Shown here one piece after another: positions 18,694 through 26,832 of a DNA stretch of 64,000 nt. How positions within the stretch are numbered: position 1 is the stretch's first letter; every line of letters begins with the position of its first letter. Origin of the DNA: Sneathiella chungangensis (lineage in GTDB: Bacteria; Pseudomonadota; Alphaproteobacteria; Sneathiellales; Sneathiellaceae); assembly GCF_009882935.1 (NCBI RefSeq), contig NZ_WTVA01000001.1, positions 410,568 to 474,567 on the forward strand, read 5' to 3'. The translations under genes were made by a program, and so were the position numbers. The notes below the pieces were generated by a model. It worked only from the letters and a program-made list of their open reading frames with translations, searched no databases and was not told the DNA's origin.

Positions 18694-19477
18694 ATTACCG
18701 AGAATGCGCCGCCTCCCCGCCATGAAAGAATTCAGAGGATTTCTGGCTGCCGGTTTGCTTGCGCTGATCATTCTGGCCGTCCCCTATGAGGTTCTGGCCC
18801 AGTCCATTTCCCTCGATTTCGGAGACGACAGCGGACCGCTGACGGGCCGCATTGTTCAGCTGGTCGTGCTGATGACGGTGCTCAGCCTCGCGCCGGCGAT
18901 CCTGATCGTTACGACGTCCTTCACGCGGCTTGTCGTTGTCCTGTCGCTCCTTCGAAGCGCCCTCGGTGTTCAGTCGACGCCGCCGAACGTCGTGATCATC
19001 TCCCTCGCCCTGTTCCTGACGGCGTTTATCATGGCGCCGACCTTCGAGAGCGCCTATGAAAACGGGATTGTCCCGCTGATCGACGAGCAGATAGACGAGA
19101 CACAGGCGTTTGAGCGCACGGTCGCGCCCTTTAAAACCTTCATGCTGCAGCATGCGCGCGAAAAGGACATTCTGCTATTCATGGATCTGAGCGCAACGCC
19201 GGAAACCGAAACGCCGGAGGAGGTACCGCTCAAGGTTCTCGTGCCCGCCTTCATGATTAGCGAACTCAAACGCGCCTTTGAAATCGGCTTTCTCCTGTTC
19301 GTGCCTTTCATCGTGATCGACATGGTTGTCGCCTCGATCCTGATGTCGATGGGCATGATGATGCTGCCGCCGGTCATGATTTCGCTTCCCTTCAAGCTGA
19401 TCTTCTTCGTGCTGGTGGATGGCTGGAATCTCGTCGCGAAAAGCCTTGTTGAAAGCTTCGTGAATGGGCCGGGATAA
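18686..19477 (+). CDS. fliP: Flagellar export gate protein FliP
   Basis: Core pore-forming gate subunit. The 263-residue protein has a signal-like N-terminal hydrophobic segment (about 20-38) and four more membrane helices. Conserved FliP sequences include IVTTSFTRLVVVLSLLRSALGVQSTPPNVVIISLALFLT and the C-terminal ASILMSMGMMMLPPVMISLPFKLIFFVLVDGWNLV. The first ATG overlaps fliO; a second ATG at codon 13 is possible. Confidence 0.96.
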   Translation: MSKLPRMRRLPAMKEFRGFLAAGLLALIILAVPYEVLAQSISLDFGDDSGPLTGRIVQLVVLMTVLSLAPAILIVTTSFTRLVVVLSLLRSALGVQSTPPNVVIISLALFLTAFIMAPTFESAYENGIVPLIDEQIDETQAFERTVAPFKTFMLQHAREKDILLFMDLSATPETETPEEVPLKVLVPAFMISELKRAFEIGFLLFVPFIVIDMVVASILMSMGMMMLPPVMISLPFKLIFFVLVDGWNLVAKSLVESFVNGPG

Positions 19478-20015
19478 CGGACTTTTCTCCCTGATGAAAA
19501 AAATATCTCCCTTACGGAGGATGGGGCTTGCCGTTGCCCTGCTCGGCTGCCTCGCCCTCCTCTATGTCGCGGTCCCCTTCTTTTCCCAGGAAGCACCGGC
19601 GCGCGGCCTCTGGTCGGAATCGACCCCCTCTCTCAATCTCACCCATATATTCGATGGCGAGATCAACAGGCACGGCAAGCCGGTCGGCTTTCATGTCGCG
19701 CCGAAGGAACCGTTGGGGGCCAAGTCCCGCATCAAGGAGGTGCTTTCCGGTCCCAACAAAGCGGGTATCTATACGGCCACCGTCGAGATATATGATCCCG
19801 CGGAACGCCGCTGGAAGGAAAAATTCTCCAGCTTCTTTCCCGACGATTTTTCCAGGGATCAGGTCATTCAAAGTATACTTTTCGCCATCGCCAACAATAT
19901 GCTGCCCCAGGGCGCCCGCTGGCGCGGTCCCTCCGGCCACGGGTTTCTGATCGAGGGGTACCGTTTCGGCAACGGCGATGTGAATACAGCCTATCCGCTG
20001 TATGTCGCCGACTAG
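19464..20015 (+). CDS. Membrane-anchored EndoU-like ribonuclease domain protein
   Basis: A 183-residue protein (173 if the ATG at 19494 is used) with one N-terminal membrane or signal segment at about 20-38. The rest resembles the bacterial EndoU nuclease domain: HIFDGEINRHGKPVGFH contains the two spaced His residues, GIYTATVEIYD follows, and KFSSFFPDDFSRDQVIQSI matches the family FFP-x-W/F-S segment. EndoU domains cut RNA and serve as toxin tips in contact-dependent and polymorphic toxins. Here the domain is alone behind an export or anchor segment, overlaps fliP by 14 bases at its first start, and is followed after 12 bases by a small gene that could encode immunity. Family assignment is by pattern recognition; activity is inference. 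Confidence 0.65.
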   Translation: MGRDNGLFSLMKKISPLRRMGLAVALLGCLALLYVAVPFFSQEAPARGLWSESTPSLNLTHIFDGEINRHGKPVGFHVAPKEPLGAKSRIKEVLSGPNKAGIYTATVEIYDPAERRWKEKFSSFFPDDFSRDQVIQSILFAIANNMLPQGARWRGPSGHGFLIEGYRFGNGDVNTAYPLYVAD

Positions 20016-20027
20016 AGGACCAGCAAG

Positions 20028-20351
20028 ATGATCGAGGTAACCCTGCACCGGGACATGAAAAGCGGATTGGTGAAAGCGAAAATATCCCCGGCAAACAGGC
20101 TGTTGGAAGAGTTTTTTGAAACGGAAATTCAGAATGACGCGGCGGTCATTCATTACCTGTCATCGCGGGCGGCGGATGCGGACGGATATGATGTCGAGGT
20201 CACCGGCAATGCCTTCAATCTGACCCTCACGGCGGATCAGTATATCATTTCCCCACTGTTCGATCTGGAGAGGGCGCCGCAGGAAGGTCCGCGATCGGAT
20301 TTTTTCTTCATCCTGGACAAATGGCAGAAATTCCTCTCCGGCGACAGCTGA
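20028..20351 (+). CDS. Small acidic partner of the EndoU-like protein, candidate immunity protein
   Basis: A 107-residue cytoplasmic-looking protein with no signal peptide or membrane helix, starting 12 bases after the EndoU-like gene with an AGGA ribosome-binding site. It mixes beta segments (MIEVTLHRDMKSGLVKAKIS; DGYDVEVTGNAFNLTLTADQYIIS) with helices and is acidic (FETEIQNDAAVIHYL; FDLERAPQEGPRSD). There is a faint resemblance to the short YacL-type proteins of gammaproteobacteria. Size, charge and position directly behind a nuclease domain suggest immunity function. No family is recognised with certainty. Confidence 0.6.
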   Translation: MIEVTLHRDMKSGLVKAKISPANRLLEEFFETEIQNDAAVIHYLSSRAADADGYDVEVTGNAFNLTLTADQYIISPLFDLERAPQEGPRSDFFFILDKWQKFLSGDS

Positions 20352-20356
20352 CGGCA

Positions 20357-20371
20357 TTAACGAATTGTTAA
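20357..20371 (+). promoter_or_regulatory. Candidate CtrA-binding site upstream of the FlgC-like gene
   Basis: TTAACGAATTGTTAA fits the CtrA core TTAA-N7-TTAA and is part of a perfect inverted repeat CATTAAC-N5-GTTAATG (20355-20373). It is about 85 bases upstream of the rod-protein start. CtrA commonly controls flagellar genes in this class and its upstream kinase CckA is encoded in this window. Confidence 0.45.
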
Positions 20372-20453
20372 TGTATGTGCCCCTATAACGTGTTAATGTG
20401 ATAACTTATATACGTATAAATTTTATTTAAAATTCTATTGATTGGAGACAATC

Positions 20454-20846
20454 ATGACATCCATTCTAGGTTCTGCGATAAGCGGCATGGCCGCGGCGAC
20501 CAAGCGGGTCGAAGTATCCGCCCAGAATCTGGTCAACGCGAACAGCGTTGGCACGCCTGGCGCCACCGATAAAAACCAGTCCTACAAGGCTGTTGAACCG
20601 GTCCAGACGACCGATGAGACGGGTGCGCCAACCGTCAAGGTGCGCGAGAAAGATCCGGCCACCACTTATGTCTATCATCCGAACCATGCGCTCGCCAATG
20701 ACGAGGGCCTGATTGAAAGCCCCAATGTCGATGTCGCCGGAGAACTCATCAATCAAAACCTGGCGCTTCACAGCTATAAGGCAAATGTGAAGATGTTCGA
20801 AGTCTGGAACGAGTTGCAGAAGGTTACTCTCGACATCAAGAGCTAA
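20454..20846 (+). CDS. FlgC-like flagellar rod-family protein
   Basis: A 130-residue paralogue of FlgC. The N-terminal rod signature SAISGMAAATKRVEVSAQNLVNANSVGT and the C-terminal VDVAGELINQNLALHSYKANVKMFEVWNELQKVTLDIKS are clear. The middle DPATTYVYHPNHALANDEGLIESPNVD matches the FlgC position (PSHPAANADGYVKMPN in the other copy). ATG at 20454 is chosen because GGAG precedes it by 7 bases; an in-frame TTG at 20442 is less likely. It has its own promoter region with a CtrA-like box. Probably a divergent rod component or alternative FlgC. Confidence 0.82.
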   Translation: MTSILGSAISGMAAATKRVEVSAQNLVNANSVGTPGATDKNQSYKAVEPVQTTDETGAPTVKVREKDPATTYVYHPNHALANDEGLIESPNVDVAGELINQNLALHSYKANVKMFEVWNELQKVTLDIKS

Positions 20847-20871
20847 CGACCCCAAGCCCCTGTGCCGGCAA

Positions 20872-21564
20872 TCACCCGAGGTCCGCGAGGGATTTCACGC
20901 GCAGGCGCGGATCGAAAAGGCCCGCAACGCTACAGGCGCCGGCCAGCCCTGATAATTCGACGGTTTTGAGGCGCGCCACCGGTTGATGGGGTTTGCGGTA
21001 ACCGACCGGCTGCCCGGCATCGACAACGACATCGATCTCCCGCGGATCAAGAGCCAGCCCCTCCCCCGTCACCTTCATTCGGGCTTCCTTCGCCGTCCAG
21101 AGCCAGAAAAACATCTCCCGCCGGGCCTGGCCCTCAAGTCGCGCCAGAACGGCATTCTCGGCCTCGGTATAGTAGTGGCGGCTCAGATCCTCAATTTCCA
21201 CCTTGCGATCGAACATCTCGACATCAATACCGACCTCCCCGCTTCGGCTTACAACGAAAACGCCGGAATCCGCCGAATGCGACATGTTGAAGTAGATTTT
21301 CTGGCCGCTGATGAAGGGCTTGCCGCGCGCGCCGGTCTCGATCGCAATTCTATTGGCGGGCAGGTCGATATAGGCCGCAAGTATGTGGCGCATCTGGCCA
21401 TGGGCCCGCACATAGCGGTTGCGATGCAGATCGAAGCGGAACCGGTCGGCCCGCGCTTTTTCCTCCGAGCTTAGTGCCTGCCAGCACTGCGAAATATCAA
21501 GCGGCCCGGAGTCGCCGATATCCGCATGATAAATATGCGTGTTTTCAATTTCAAAACCCGGCAT
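20872..21564 (-). CDS. 4'-phosphopantetheinyl transferase superfamily protein (Sfp/Gsp type)
   Basis: Transfers phosphopantetheine from coenzyme A to a carrier-protein serine. The protein (230 residues from ATG at 21564) shows the Sfp-type motifs VGIDVEMF (Mg-binding Asp/Glu) and FFWLWTAKEARMKVTGEGLAL, plus the earlier ARGKPFISG and FNMSHSADSGVF. A TTG 18 bases further upstream would add six residues but lacks a ribosome-binding site. No polyketide or peptide synthetase is in the window, so the target carrier protein is unknown. Confidence 0.9.
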   Translation of the reverse strand: MPGFEIENTHIYHADIGDSGPLDISQCWQALSSEEKARADRFRFDLHRNRYVRAHGQMRHILAAYIDLPANRIAIETGARGKPFISGQKIYFNMSHSADSGVFVVSRSGEVGIDVEMFDRKVEIEDLSRHYYTEAENAVLARLEGQARREMFFWLWTAKEARMKVTGEGLALDPREIDVVVDAGQPVGYRKPHQPVARLKTVELSGLAGACSVAGLFDPRLRVKSLADLG

Positions 21565-21685
21565 GGACACATCCGTGGGCAAATAACTGTAATTCTATTG
21601 CTTTTATCGCATCATAGCCGGTCCCAGCGAATTTCTACAGGGGCAATCTCGTGCCCCGGCCGCCCTGCATAAAAGAAATCAGTCC

Positions 21686-21699
21686 TTGATTCCGATCAA
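21686..21699 (+). promoter_or_regulatory. FNR/FixK-type binding site upstream of the hemerythrin gene
   Basis: TTGATTCCGATCAA is a perfect TTGAT-N4-ATCAA palindrome centred about 66 bases before the ATG, suitable for oxygen-responsive activation by an FNR or FixK protein. Confidence 0.75.
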
Positions 21700-21758
21700 T
21701 GCCACAGCTTTTTGGGGATTTACTATCAACCTACCTCAATACAGATCAGGGAGGTCAC

Positions 21759-22310
21759 ATGTCGCAGGTAATAGCAAAGCTCCTCGAGGATCACCGGCGC
21801 ATGACGGTGCTTCTGGAGGTACTGGAGCGGGAAGTCAAACGGTTTTCCGAGGGTGTTTCCCTCAACTTTTTTCTGGTGGAAGCACTGCTCGATTACATGA
21901 TGAATTTTCCCCAGAAATGCCACCATCCGATTGAAAATCTTATGCTGAGAAGCCTGAGCGCCCGGGATGAAGCTCGCGGTGCCGCCGCCGCTGAAATTTT
22001 CAGGGATCACGACGTCATCACCCATCTCGGGATGCATTTTTCGGACGTATTTCAGCAGATCAAACTGCAAGAACAGGTACCGCGGGAGCTCCTTGTGGAC
22101 GCGGTTCAGGACTACAGGGAATTTCTTCTTAGGCATATGGAGGCGGAAGAGACGATCTTTTTCCCGGCGGCGGAAGAGGTTCTTTATCCCTCGGACTGGG
22201 ATGTCATCGAAACGCGGCTGGCAGACAAGGGCGATCCCGTGTTCGGGCGCGAAGCCGACCGCCAATACCGCGCACTCCACAAGGTGATTGTCGAATGGGG
22301 CGAGAGATAG
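21759..22310 (+). CDS. Hemerythrin HHE-domain protein
   Basis: A 184-residue four-helix protein with the spaced His/Glu ligand pattern of a di-iron hemerythrin: HRRM near residue 13, HHPIENLM near 54-62, DHDVITHLGMHF near 85-96 and HMEAEETIFFPAAEE near 127-141. ATG at 21759 is chosen over an upstream in-frame ATG because GGGAGG lies just before it. The family binds O2, NO or stores iron. The perfect FNR-type box upstream points to low-oxygen or nitrosative-stress expression. Confidence 0.92.
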   Translation: MSQVIAKLLEDHRRMTVLLEVLEREVKRFSEGVSLNFFLVEALLDYMMNFPQKCHHPIENLMLRSLSARDEARGAAAAEIFRDHDVITHLGMHFSDVFQQIKLQEQVPRELLVDAVQDYREFLLRHMEAEETIFFPAAEEVLYPSDWDVIETRLADKGDPVFGREADRQYRALHKVIVEWGER

Positions 22311-22333
22311 TCGTCGCCCCTATGGCCGCTGCA

Positions 22334-24349
22334 TCAGCGTAATCGCCAGGCCTGCGTTCGCTTGAGAATGCCTTTCGACGCGGCGAGATGGAGGATGCGC
22401 GCCGCCGCATTGGTGTAAAATATCATCATCCCCATGGCGGCGGCCGGCGCGATGTCGCCCGCATCGTCCATGTTCAGCACCGCGATCGAGGCGAGCGCCG
22501 TGTCGGTTGAGTAGAGAAAGACGACCGCCGAAACGGTTGTCATGGCATTCACGAAGAGATAAATCCCGATATCGAGAATGGCCGGCATACAGACCGGAAC
22601 GGTTACCCGCGCGAACAGCTTGTAGAAGGGCTGCTTGAGTGAGGCGGCCACAGATTCAAACTCACCATCCATCTGCTTCAGCGCCGTCACCGCCGTCAAA
22701 TGCGACACGGTGTAAAAATGGGTGATCGTCACGATCACCAGGATCGCCATGGTGCCATAGAGGAAATTCAGCGGATTATCGGGGTCGTTGAAGAAAAAGA
22801 TATAGGCCAGCCCCAGCACCATGCCTGGAATGGCCATCGGCAGCATCGCCAGCAACTGGAAGATATTGCGGCCGCTTTTAAACCCGCGCGTCTTGTCCAC
22901 CATATAGGCGCCGGTGAACACGACAATCGTGCCGAAGATCGCCGTCAGGATAGCGAGCTTGATGGAATTGCCATAGGCCTCCCAGCCGCCGCCGTCCATC
23001 ACGTCAAAATTGTAATTCTTGAGACTGAGCGACAGGTCATAGGGCCAGAATTTGATCAGCGCGGCAAACTGGCAAACACCGAGAATCCCGATAATGAAGA
23101 CAGCGACCAACGTGCAATAGAGGAAGCAGAGACGATCGAAGGACTTGTGCGGTTTGGGTTCGAAGACGACAGATCGCGCCGAGAGAAGCGCTACCTGCTT
23201 TTTCTGCACCTGACGGTCGACGGCAAAGGCGATGAAGGCCGGCATCAGCAGGACGACGGAAACAACCGCGCCCATTTCAAAATTCTGCTGGCCGATCACC
23301 TGCTTATAGATATCGACGGCCAGCATGTTGTATTGACCGCCGATGACCTTCGGCAGGCCGAAATCGGTGATCACCAGATTGAATACGACAAAGGCCGCCG
23401 AGATCAGGCCATAACGCGCGCCGGGAATGGTTACCGTCCAGAATGTCTTCCACCGGCTTGCGCGCAGGGCGATCGCCGCCTCGTATAGACGGGCGTCGGA
23501 GATTGCCAGCGCCGTCGTAATGATGATCAGGGCATGCGGAAAAGTGAAAAATACCGACCCTATAAGAATGCCATATGGGCCATAGATGGACTCCCCCATC
23601 ATCATCCCTTTCAGCATTCCCTGATTGCCGAAGAGATAGACCAGCGCGATCCCGGGCAGCAGTGAGGGCACCAGAATGGGGGCCATCGCGATTAGCCGGA
23701 AAACGCCCTTGAAGCGCATGCAGCTGCGGCTAAGGGCATAGGCGAAGGCGAAGGCGAGGCTCACCGTGACAATGGTGCTGACGATCGAGATGAAAAGCGA
23801 ATTTTCGATCGAACGGAACAGCGACGGGGTGGAGAAATAGGTCGTGAAGTTACTGAACCCGAAAGATTGCGCCGGGCGCAACACGACCCGGCGGAAGGTG
23901 TTCGAATCCATCTCCTTCCATTCGGTGCCGGTAATCCGCTCCGATCCGATCAGATAAGCCGTATCCGCCGTCGTTCCGCGAATTTTATACCGGACCGGGC
24001 TTCGGAAACTGAAATCAGGAAAAAGCGGCGTGAGCTCAAGCCGGCTGTCACTGCTGGCGGCCATGCTGTCGGCACCGATTGCGCCGGTCTCATCGTTGAG
24101 CGTCGCCGCAGAAAGGATCGTTCCGTCGAAATTGCCCTCCTGATCGCTGACCTGCAGCTCGATCTGCGACAGATCAAAGCGGAAGGTCGAAAAGGCCTTC
24201 GACAGCATCGCGTAGAGCGGCAGGGCCAGAGTGATAATGAGATAGAGCGCGATCATGAGGATAAATCCGCGCATCAGCAAATCATCTCGCCCGAGTTTCA
24301 GCGAAAGCGGCCGTCCCTTGGGCAGCCTATCCGATGTTGTAACGCTCAT
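22334..24349 (-). CDS. Fused two-domain ABC permease, putative 2-aminoethylphosphonate importer
   Basis: A 671-residue membrane protein with about 12 helices and two binding-protein-dependent permease domains. Each has an EAA loop: EAAIALRASRWKTFWTVTIPGA near residues 285-310 and ESVAASLKQPFYKLFARVTVPVC near 555-580. A periplasmic loop of about 120 residues follows the first helix. Fused permeases of this type accompany PhnS/PhnT-like subunits in phosphonate loci, replacing separate PhnU and PhnV. Overlaps phnT by the ATGA tetranucleotide. Substrate comes from context with phnW, phnA and phnY. Confidence 0.85.
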   Translation of the reverse strand: MSVTTSDRLPKGRPLSLKLGRDDLLMRGFILMIALYLIITLALPLYAMLSKAFSTFRFDLSQIELQVSDQEGNFDGTILSAATLNDETGAIGADSMAASSDSRLELTPLFPDFSFRSPVRYKIRGTTADTAYLIGSERITGTEWKEMDSNTFRRVVLRPAQSFGFSNFTTYFSTPSLFRSIENSLFISIVSTIVTVSLAFAFAYALSRSCMRFKGVFRLIAMAPILVPSLLPGIALVYLFGNQGMLKGMMMGESIYGPYGILIGSVFFTFPHALIIITTALAISDARLYEAAIALRASRWKTFWTVTIPGARYGLISAAFVVFNLVITDFGLPKVIGGQYNMLAVDIYKQVIGQQNFEMGAVVSVVLLMPAFIAFAVDRQVQKKQVALLSARSVVFEPKPHKSFDRLCFLYCTLVAVFIIGILGVCQFAALIKFWPYDLSLSLKNYNFDVMDGGGWEAYGNSIKLAILTAIFGTIVVFTGAYMVDKTRGFKSGRNIFQLLAMLPMAIPGMVLGLAYIFFFNDPDNPLNFLYGTMAILVIVTITHFYTVSHLTAVTALKQMDGEFESVAASLKQPFYKLFARVTVPVCMPAILDIGIYLFVNAMTTVSAVVFLYSTDTALASIAVLNMDDAGDIAPAAAMGMMIFYTNAAARILHLAASKGILKRTQAWRLR

Positions 24350-25491
24350 TCCTTGTCGTCCACGGCTGCGAACACCTTCAGCCGCCTACTTGGAATTTCG
24401 ATGACAATGTCCCGGTCCGCCGACAGATCGAGCCGCCGGACGGCATTGATCGAGAAATCGGCGATAAGCTCCGTATCGCCGAGGGCGGCCCCCTGTAGCC
24501 TTGTCCGCCAGAAGGATCCGAGAAACTCCATTTCCTTGATCTGGCAGGAAAAGGCGTTGTCCGGCTCGGCGATGGGTTCCTCCGCGACGGATCCATGGGG
24601 AATGATATCCTCCGGACGGACGGCGGCAATGACCGCCGCGCCCGTCGCAAAATCATGGTTGGCGGATTTGAACTCCCGGTTACCGATGGTCACCTGTCCC
24701 GGCCCCTCCGACGTTGCTTCAAGCTTGTTCATCTCGCCGATGAAGTCCGCGACGAAGAGCGTTGTCGGCTCCCGGTAGATATCCGTCGGCGTTCCGATCT
24801 GTTCGATCACACCATGGTTCATCACGACAATCCGGTCCGCCATCGACAGCGCTTCTTCCTGGTCATGGGTGACCATGATCGTCGTAATGCCGAGCTTGCG
24901 TTGCAACGCCTTCACCTCATGTCGAAGATGTACCCGCACTTTCGCGTCGAGCGCCGAGAGCGGCTCATCCAGCAGCAGAAGACCCGGCGACATGGCAATG
25001 GCGCGGGCGAGCGCGATGCGCTGCTGTTGCCCGCCGGAGAGCTGCGCGGGATATTTCTTTCCCTGCTCGGGAAGGCCGACGAGATCGAGAAGTTCGGCAA
25101 CACGGGCCTTGATGGCCGGCCTCGCCATTCCCGAATTTTCGAGCCCGAAGGCGACATTCTTCTCAATTGTCAGGTTAGGAAAAAGGGCGTAGGACTGGAA
25201 AACAATACCAAAATCGCGTTCCGCCGGCGGAAGGTTGGAGATATCCTTTCCGGCCTGCTCCACGCTTCCCCGGCTTTGCAGGTCCAGCCCGGCAATCGCA
25301 CGGAGCAACGTCGTCTTGCCGCAGCCGGAGGGCCCGAGAAAGCAGACGAACTCCCCTTCTGATATGCTGAGGGAAATGTCCTTGAGCGCGATAAATTCGC
25401 CAAAGGCTTTCCAGAGGTGATCGATCCGAAGATAGGCGTCCTGAGGCCGACTTTCGTCCGCTTCATTCTCAAGCGCTGTCTTGGTTCGCAT
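24346..25491 (-). CDS. phnT: ABC transporter ATPase, putative 2-aminoethylphosphonate import
   Basis: Cytoplasmic ATPase of 381 residues. Walker A GPSGCGKT is at 53-60, Q-loop in VFQSYALFP, signature LSGGQQQR from 151, and Walker B LLLLDEPLSALD. A C-terminal TOBE-type regulatory domain spans about 285-375. It resembles the PotA/FbpC branch. Assignment to 2-aminoethylphosphonate rests on the operon: binding protein upstream, fused permease downstream, catabolic genes nearby. Confidence 0.85.
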   Translation of the reverse strand: MRTKTALENEADESRPQDAYLRIDHLWKAFGEFIALKDISLSISEGEFVCFLGPSGCGKTTLLRAIAGLDLQSRGSVEQAGKDISNLPPAERDFGIVFQSYALFPNLTIEKNVAFGLENSGMARPAIKARVAELLDLVGLPEQGKKYPAQLSGGQQQRIALARAIAMSPGLLLLDEPLSALDAKVRVHLRHEVKALQRKLGITTIMVTHDQEEALSMADRIVVMNHGVIEQIGTPTDIYREPTTLFVADFIGEMNKLEATSEGPGQVTIGNREFKSANHDFATGAAVIAAVRPEDIIPHGSVAEEPIAEPDNAFSCQIKEMEFLGSFWRTRLQGAALGDTELIADFSINAVRRLDLSADRDIVIEIPSRRLKVFAAVDDKE

Positions 25492-25533
25492 GCTGCCCCC
25501 GTCCCGTAGATGTCTAATTAGCGGTCAGTATAA

Positions 25534-25565
25534 AAAGAAGGCACCGCAAATGCGATGCCTTCTTT
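25534..25565 (-). terminator. Intercistronic hairpin between phnS and phnT
   Basis: Stem AAAGAAGGCA / TGCCTTCTTT (25534-25543, 25556-25565) with additional inner CGC/GCG pairing. On the minus strand it is followed by TTTTTAT. It looks like an intrinsic terminator or attenuator 13 bases after the phnS stop and so may limit transcription into phnT. Confidence 0.75.
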
Positions 25566-25578
25566 CCAGTTTATCAGA

Positions 25579-26598
25579 TTAGCTCTTAGGCTCTGATTTC
25601 GAATCGTAACGCTTCTGCCATTCGGCGAGAATCGCATTGCGGTTATTGGCCGCGAACTCGAAATCGTTATCGATCATCTTCTCGGTCAGGTTTTCTGGGA
25701 AGAATTTGACCGGCTTGGCAACACCCGGATAGGCGACAACCGCATAGCCGGTGTTGTACATCACGTTGGCTTCCTTCGTGATGGTCCAGTCGACAAGGGT
25801 TTTCGCGGCATCGAGATTAGCCGTGCCAGCGACGATGGCGGTTGCCTCCATGTCCCAACCGACGCCTTCTTCGGGCACAATGATTTCAATAGGCGCACCG
25901 TCGGCCTTGGACTTGGCGCCGCGGAAAGCGAAGGAAATACCAATCGGGATTTCACCGGATGCCGCCAGTTTGCAGGGTGCGGAACCCGAATGGGTATAGC
26001 GTGCGATATTCTCGTGCAGCCCATCCATATACTCCCAGCCGCCTTCTTCACCGAACATCTGCAGCCAGCTCGACACGTCGAGGAAGCCGGTGCCCGAAGA
26101 CGCCGGGTTCGGCATGATGACATGACCCTTATATTCAGGCTTCGTCAGGTCTTTCCAGCTTGTCGGTGCCTTAAGGCCAAGCTTTTCGCCTTCAATTGTA
26201 TTGAAGCAGACGGCGGCAACCCAGGCATCCATTCCGGTCCAGGTTGGCGGGTTGCTCTTGTCGACGAATTTCTTGTCCAGATTCTCGACACCCTTCGGCG
26301 CGTAGGGTTCCAGCATGCCTTCGGACTTCATCAGCAGGAGCGACGTCGCCGCCAGCCCCCAGATGACGTCAGCCTGCGGATTGTTTTTCTCGGCCAGCAG
26401 TTTTGCCGTGATGATACCCGTTGAATCGCGGACCCAGTTGATCTTGATGTCGGGATGCGACTTGTTGAATTCTTCCGCGTAGCGTTTCAGGTCTTCCGCC
26501 TCGACGGCCGTATAAACAGTTAATTCTGCGGCCATGACGCTGTTCGCAACGAACAGCCCGGCAATCGCCGTTAAAGCCAATTTCTTAAATTGTATCAT
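25579..26598 (-). CDS. phnS: Periplasmic binding protein, putative 2-aminoethylphosphonate ABC importer
   Basis: A 339-residue class-D type solute-binding protein related to Fe(III)-binding FbpA-like proteins. The ATG at 26598 is chosen over an upstream frame start because GAGGAGGGAG precedes it and it begins a classic signal peptide (MIQFKKLALTAIAGLFVANSV, cleavage near AMA/AEL). The mature protein opens with LTVYTAVEAEDLKRYAEEFNKSHPDIK. Located first in the importer operon, followed by a strong hairpin. Ligand is inferred from the neighbouring phnW-phnA-phnY genes. Confidence 0.85.
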   Translation of the reverse strand: MIQFKKLALTAIAGLFVANSVMAAELTVYTAVEAEDLKRYAEEFNKSHPDIKINWVRDSTGIITAKLLAEKNNPQADVIWGLAATSLLLMKSEGMLEPYAPKGVENLDKKFVDKSNPPTWTGMDAWVAAVCFNTIEGEKLGLKAPTSWKDLTKPEYKGHVIMPNPASSGTGFLDVSSWLQMFGEEGGWEYMDGLHENIARYTHSGSAPCKLAASGEIPIGISFAFRGAKSKADGAPIEIIVPEEGVGWDMEATAIVAGTANLDAAKTLVDWTITKEANVMYNTGYAVVAYPGVAKPVKFFPENLTEKMIDNDFEFAANNRNAILAEWQKRYDSKSEPKS

Positions 26599-26832
26599 TT
26601 TGTCGCTCCCTCCTCTAAGAGATATGTCGAGAATTAAAATAGATCGCGTCCAAAAAATCCACAAAATTCCACAAAGATCCAAATTTAGAGCGCAATCGTT
26701 CGATACTCACTTCAATACTGGCGTAATGTTACAAATAGAAGAAATCTATTATATTTATGTATCTATAAATTAAAACGATACAAAGTGAAAGCGACGTAAA
26801 GCCGGTGAGCGTGATTTTATATTATATTATCA

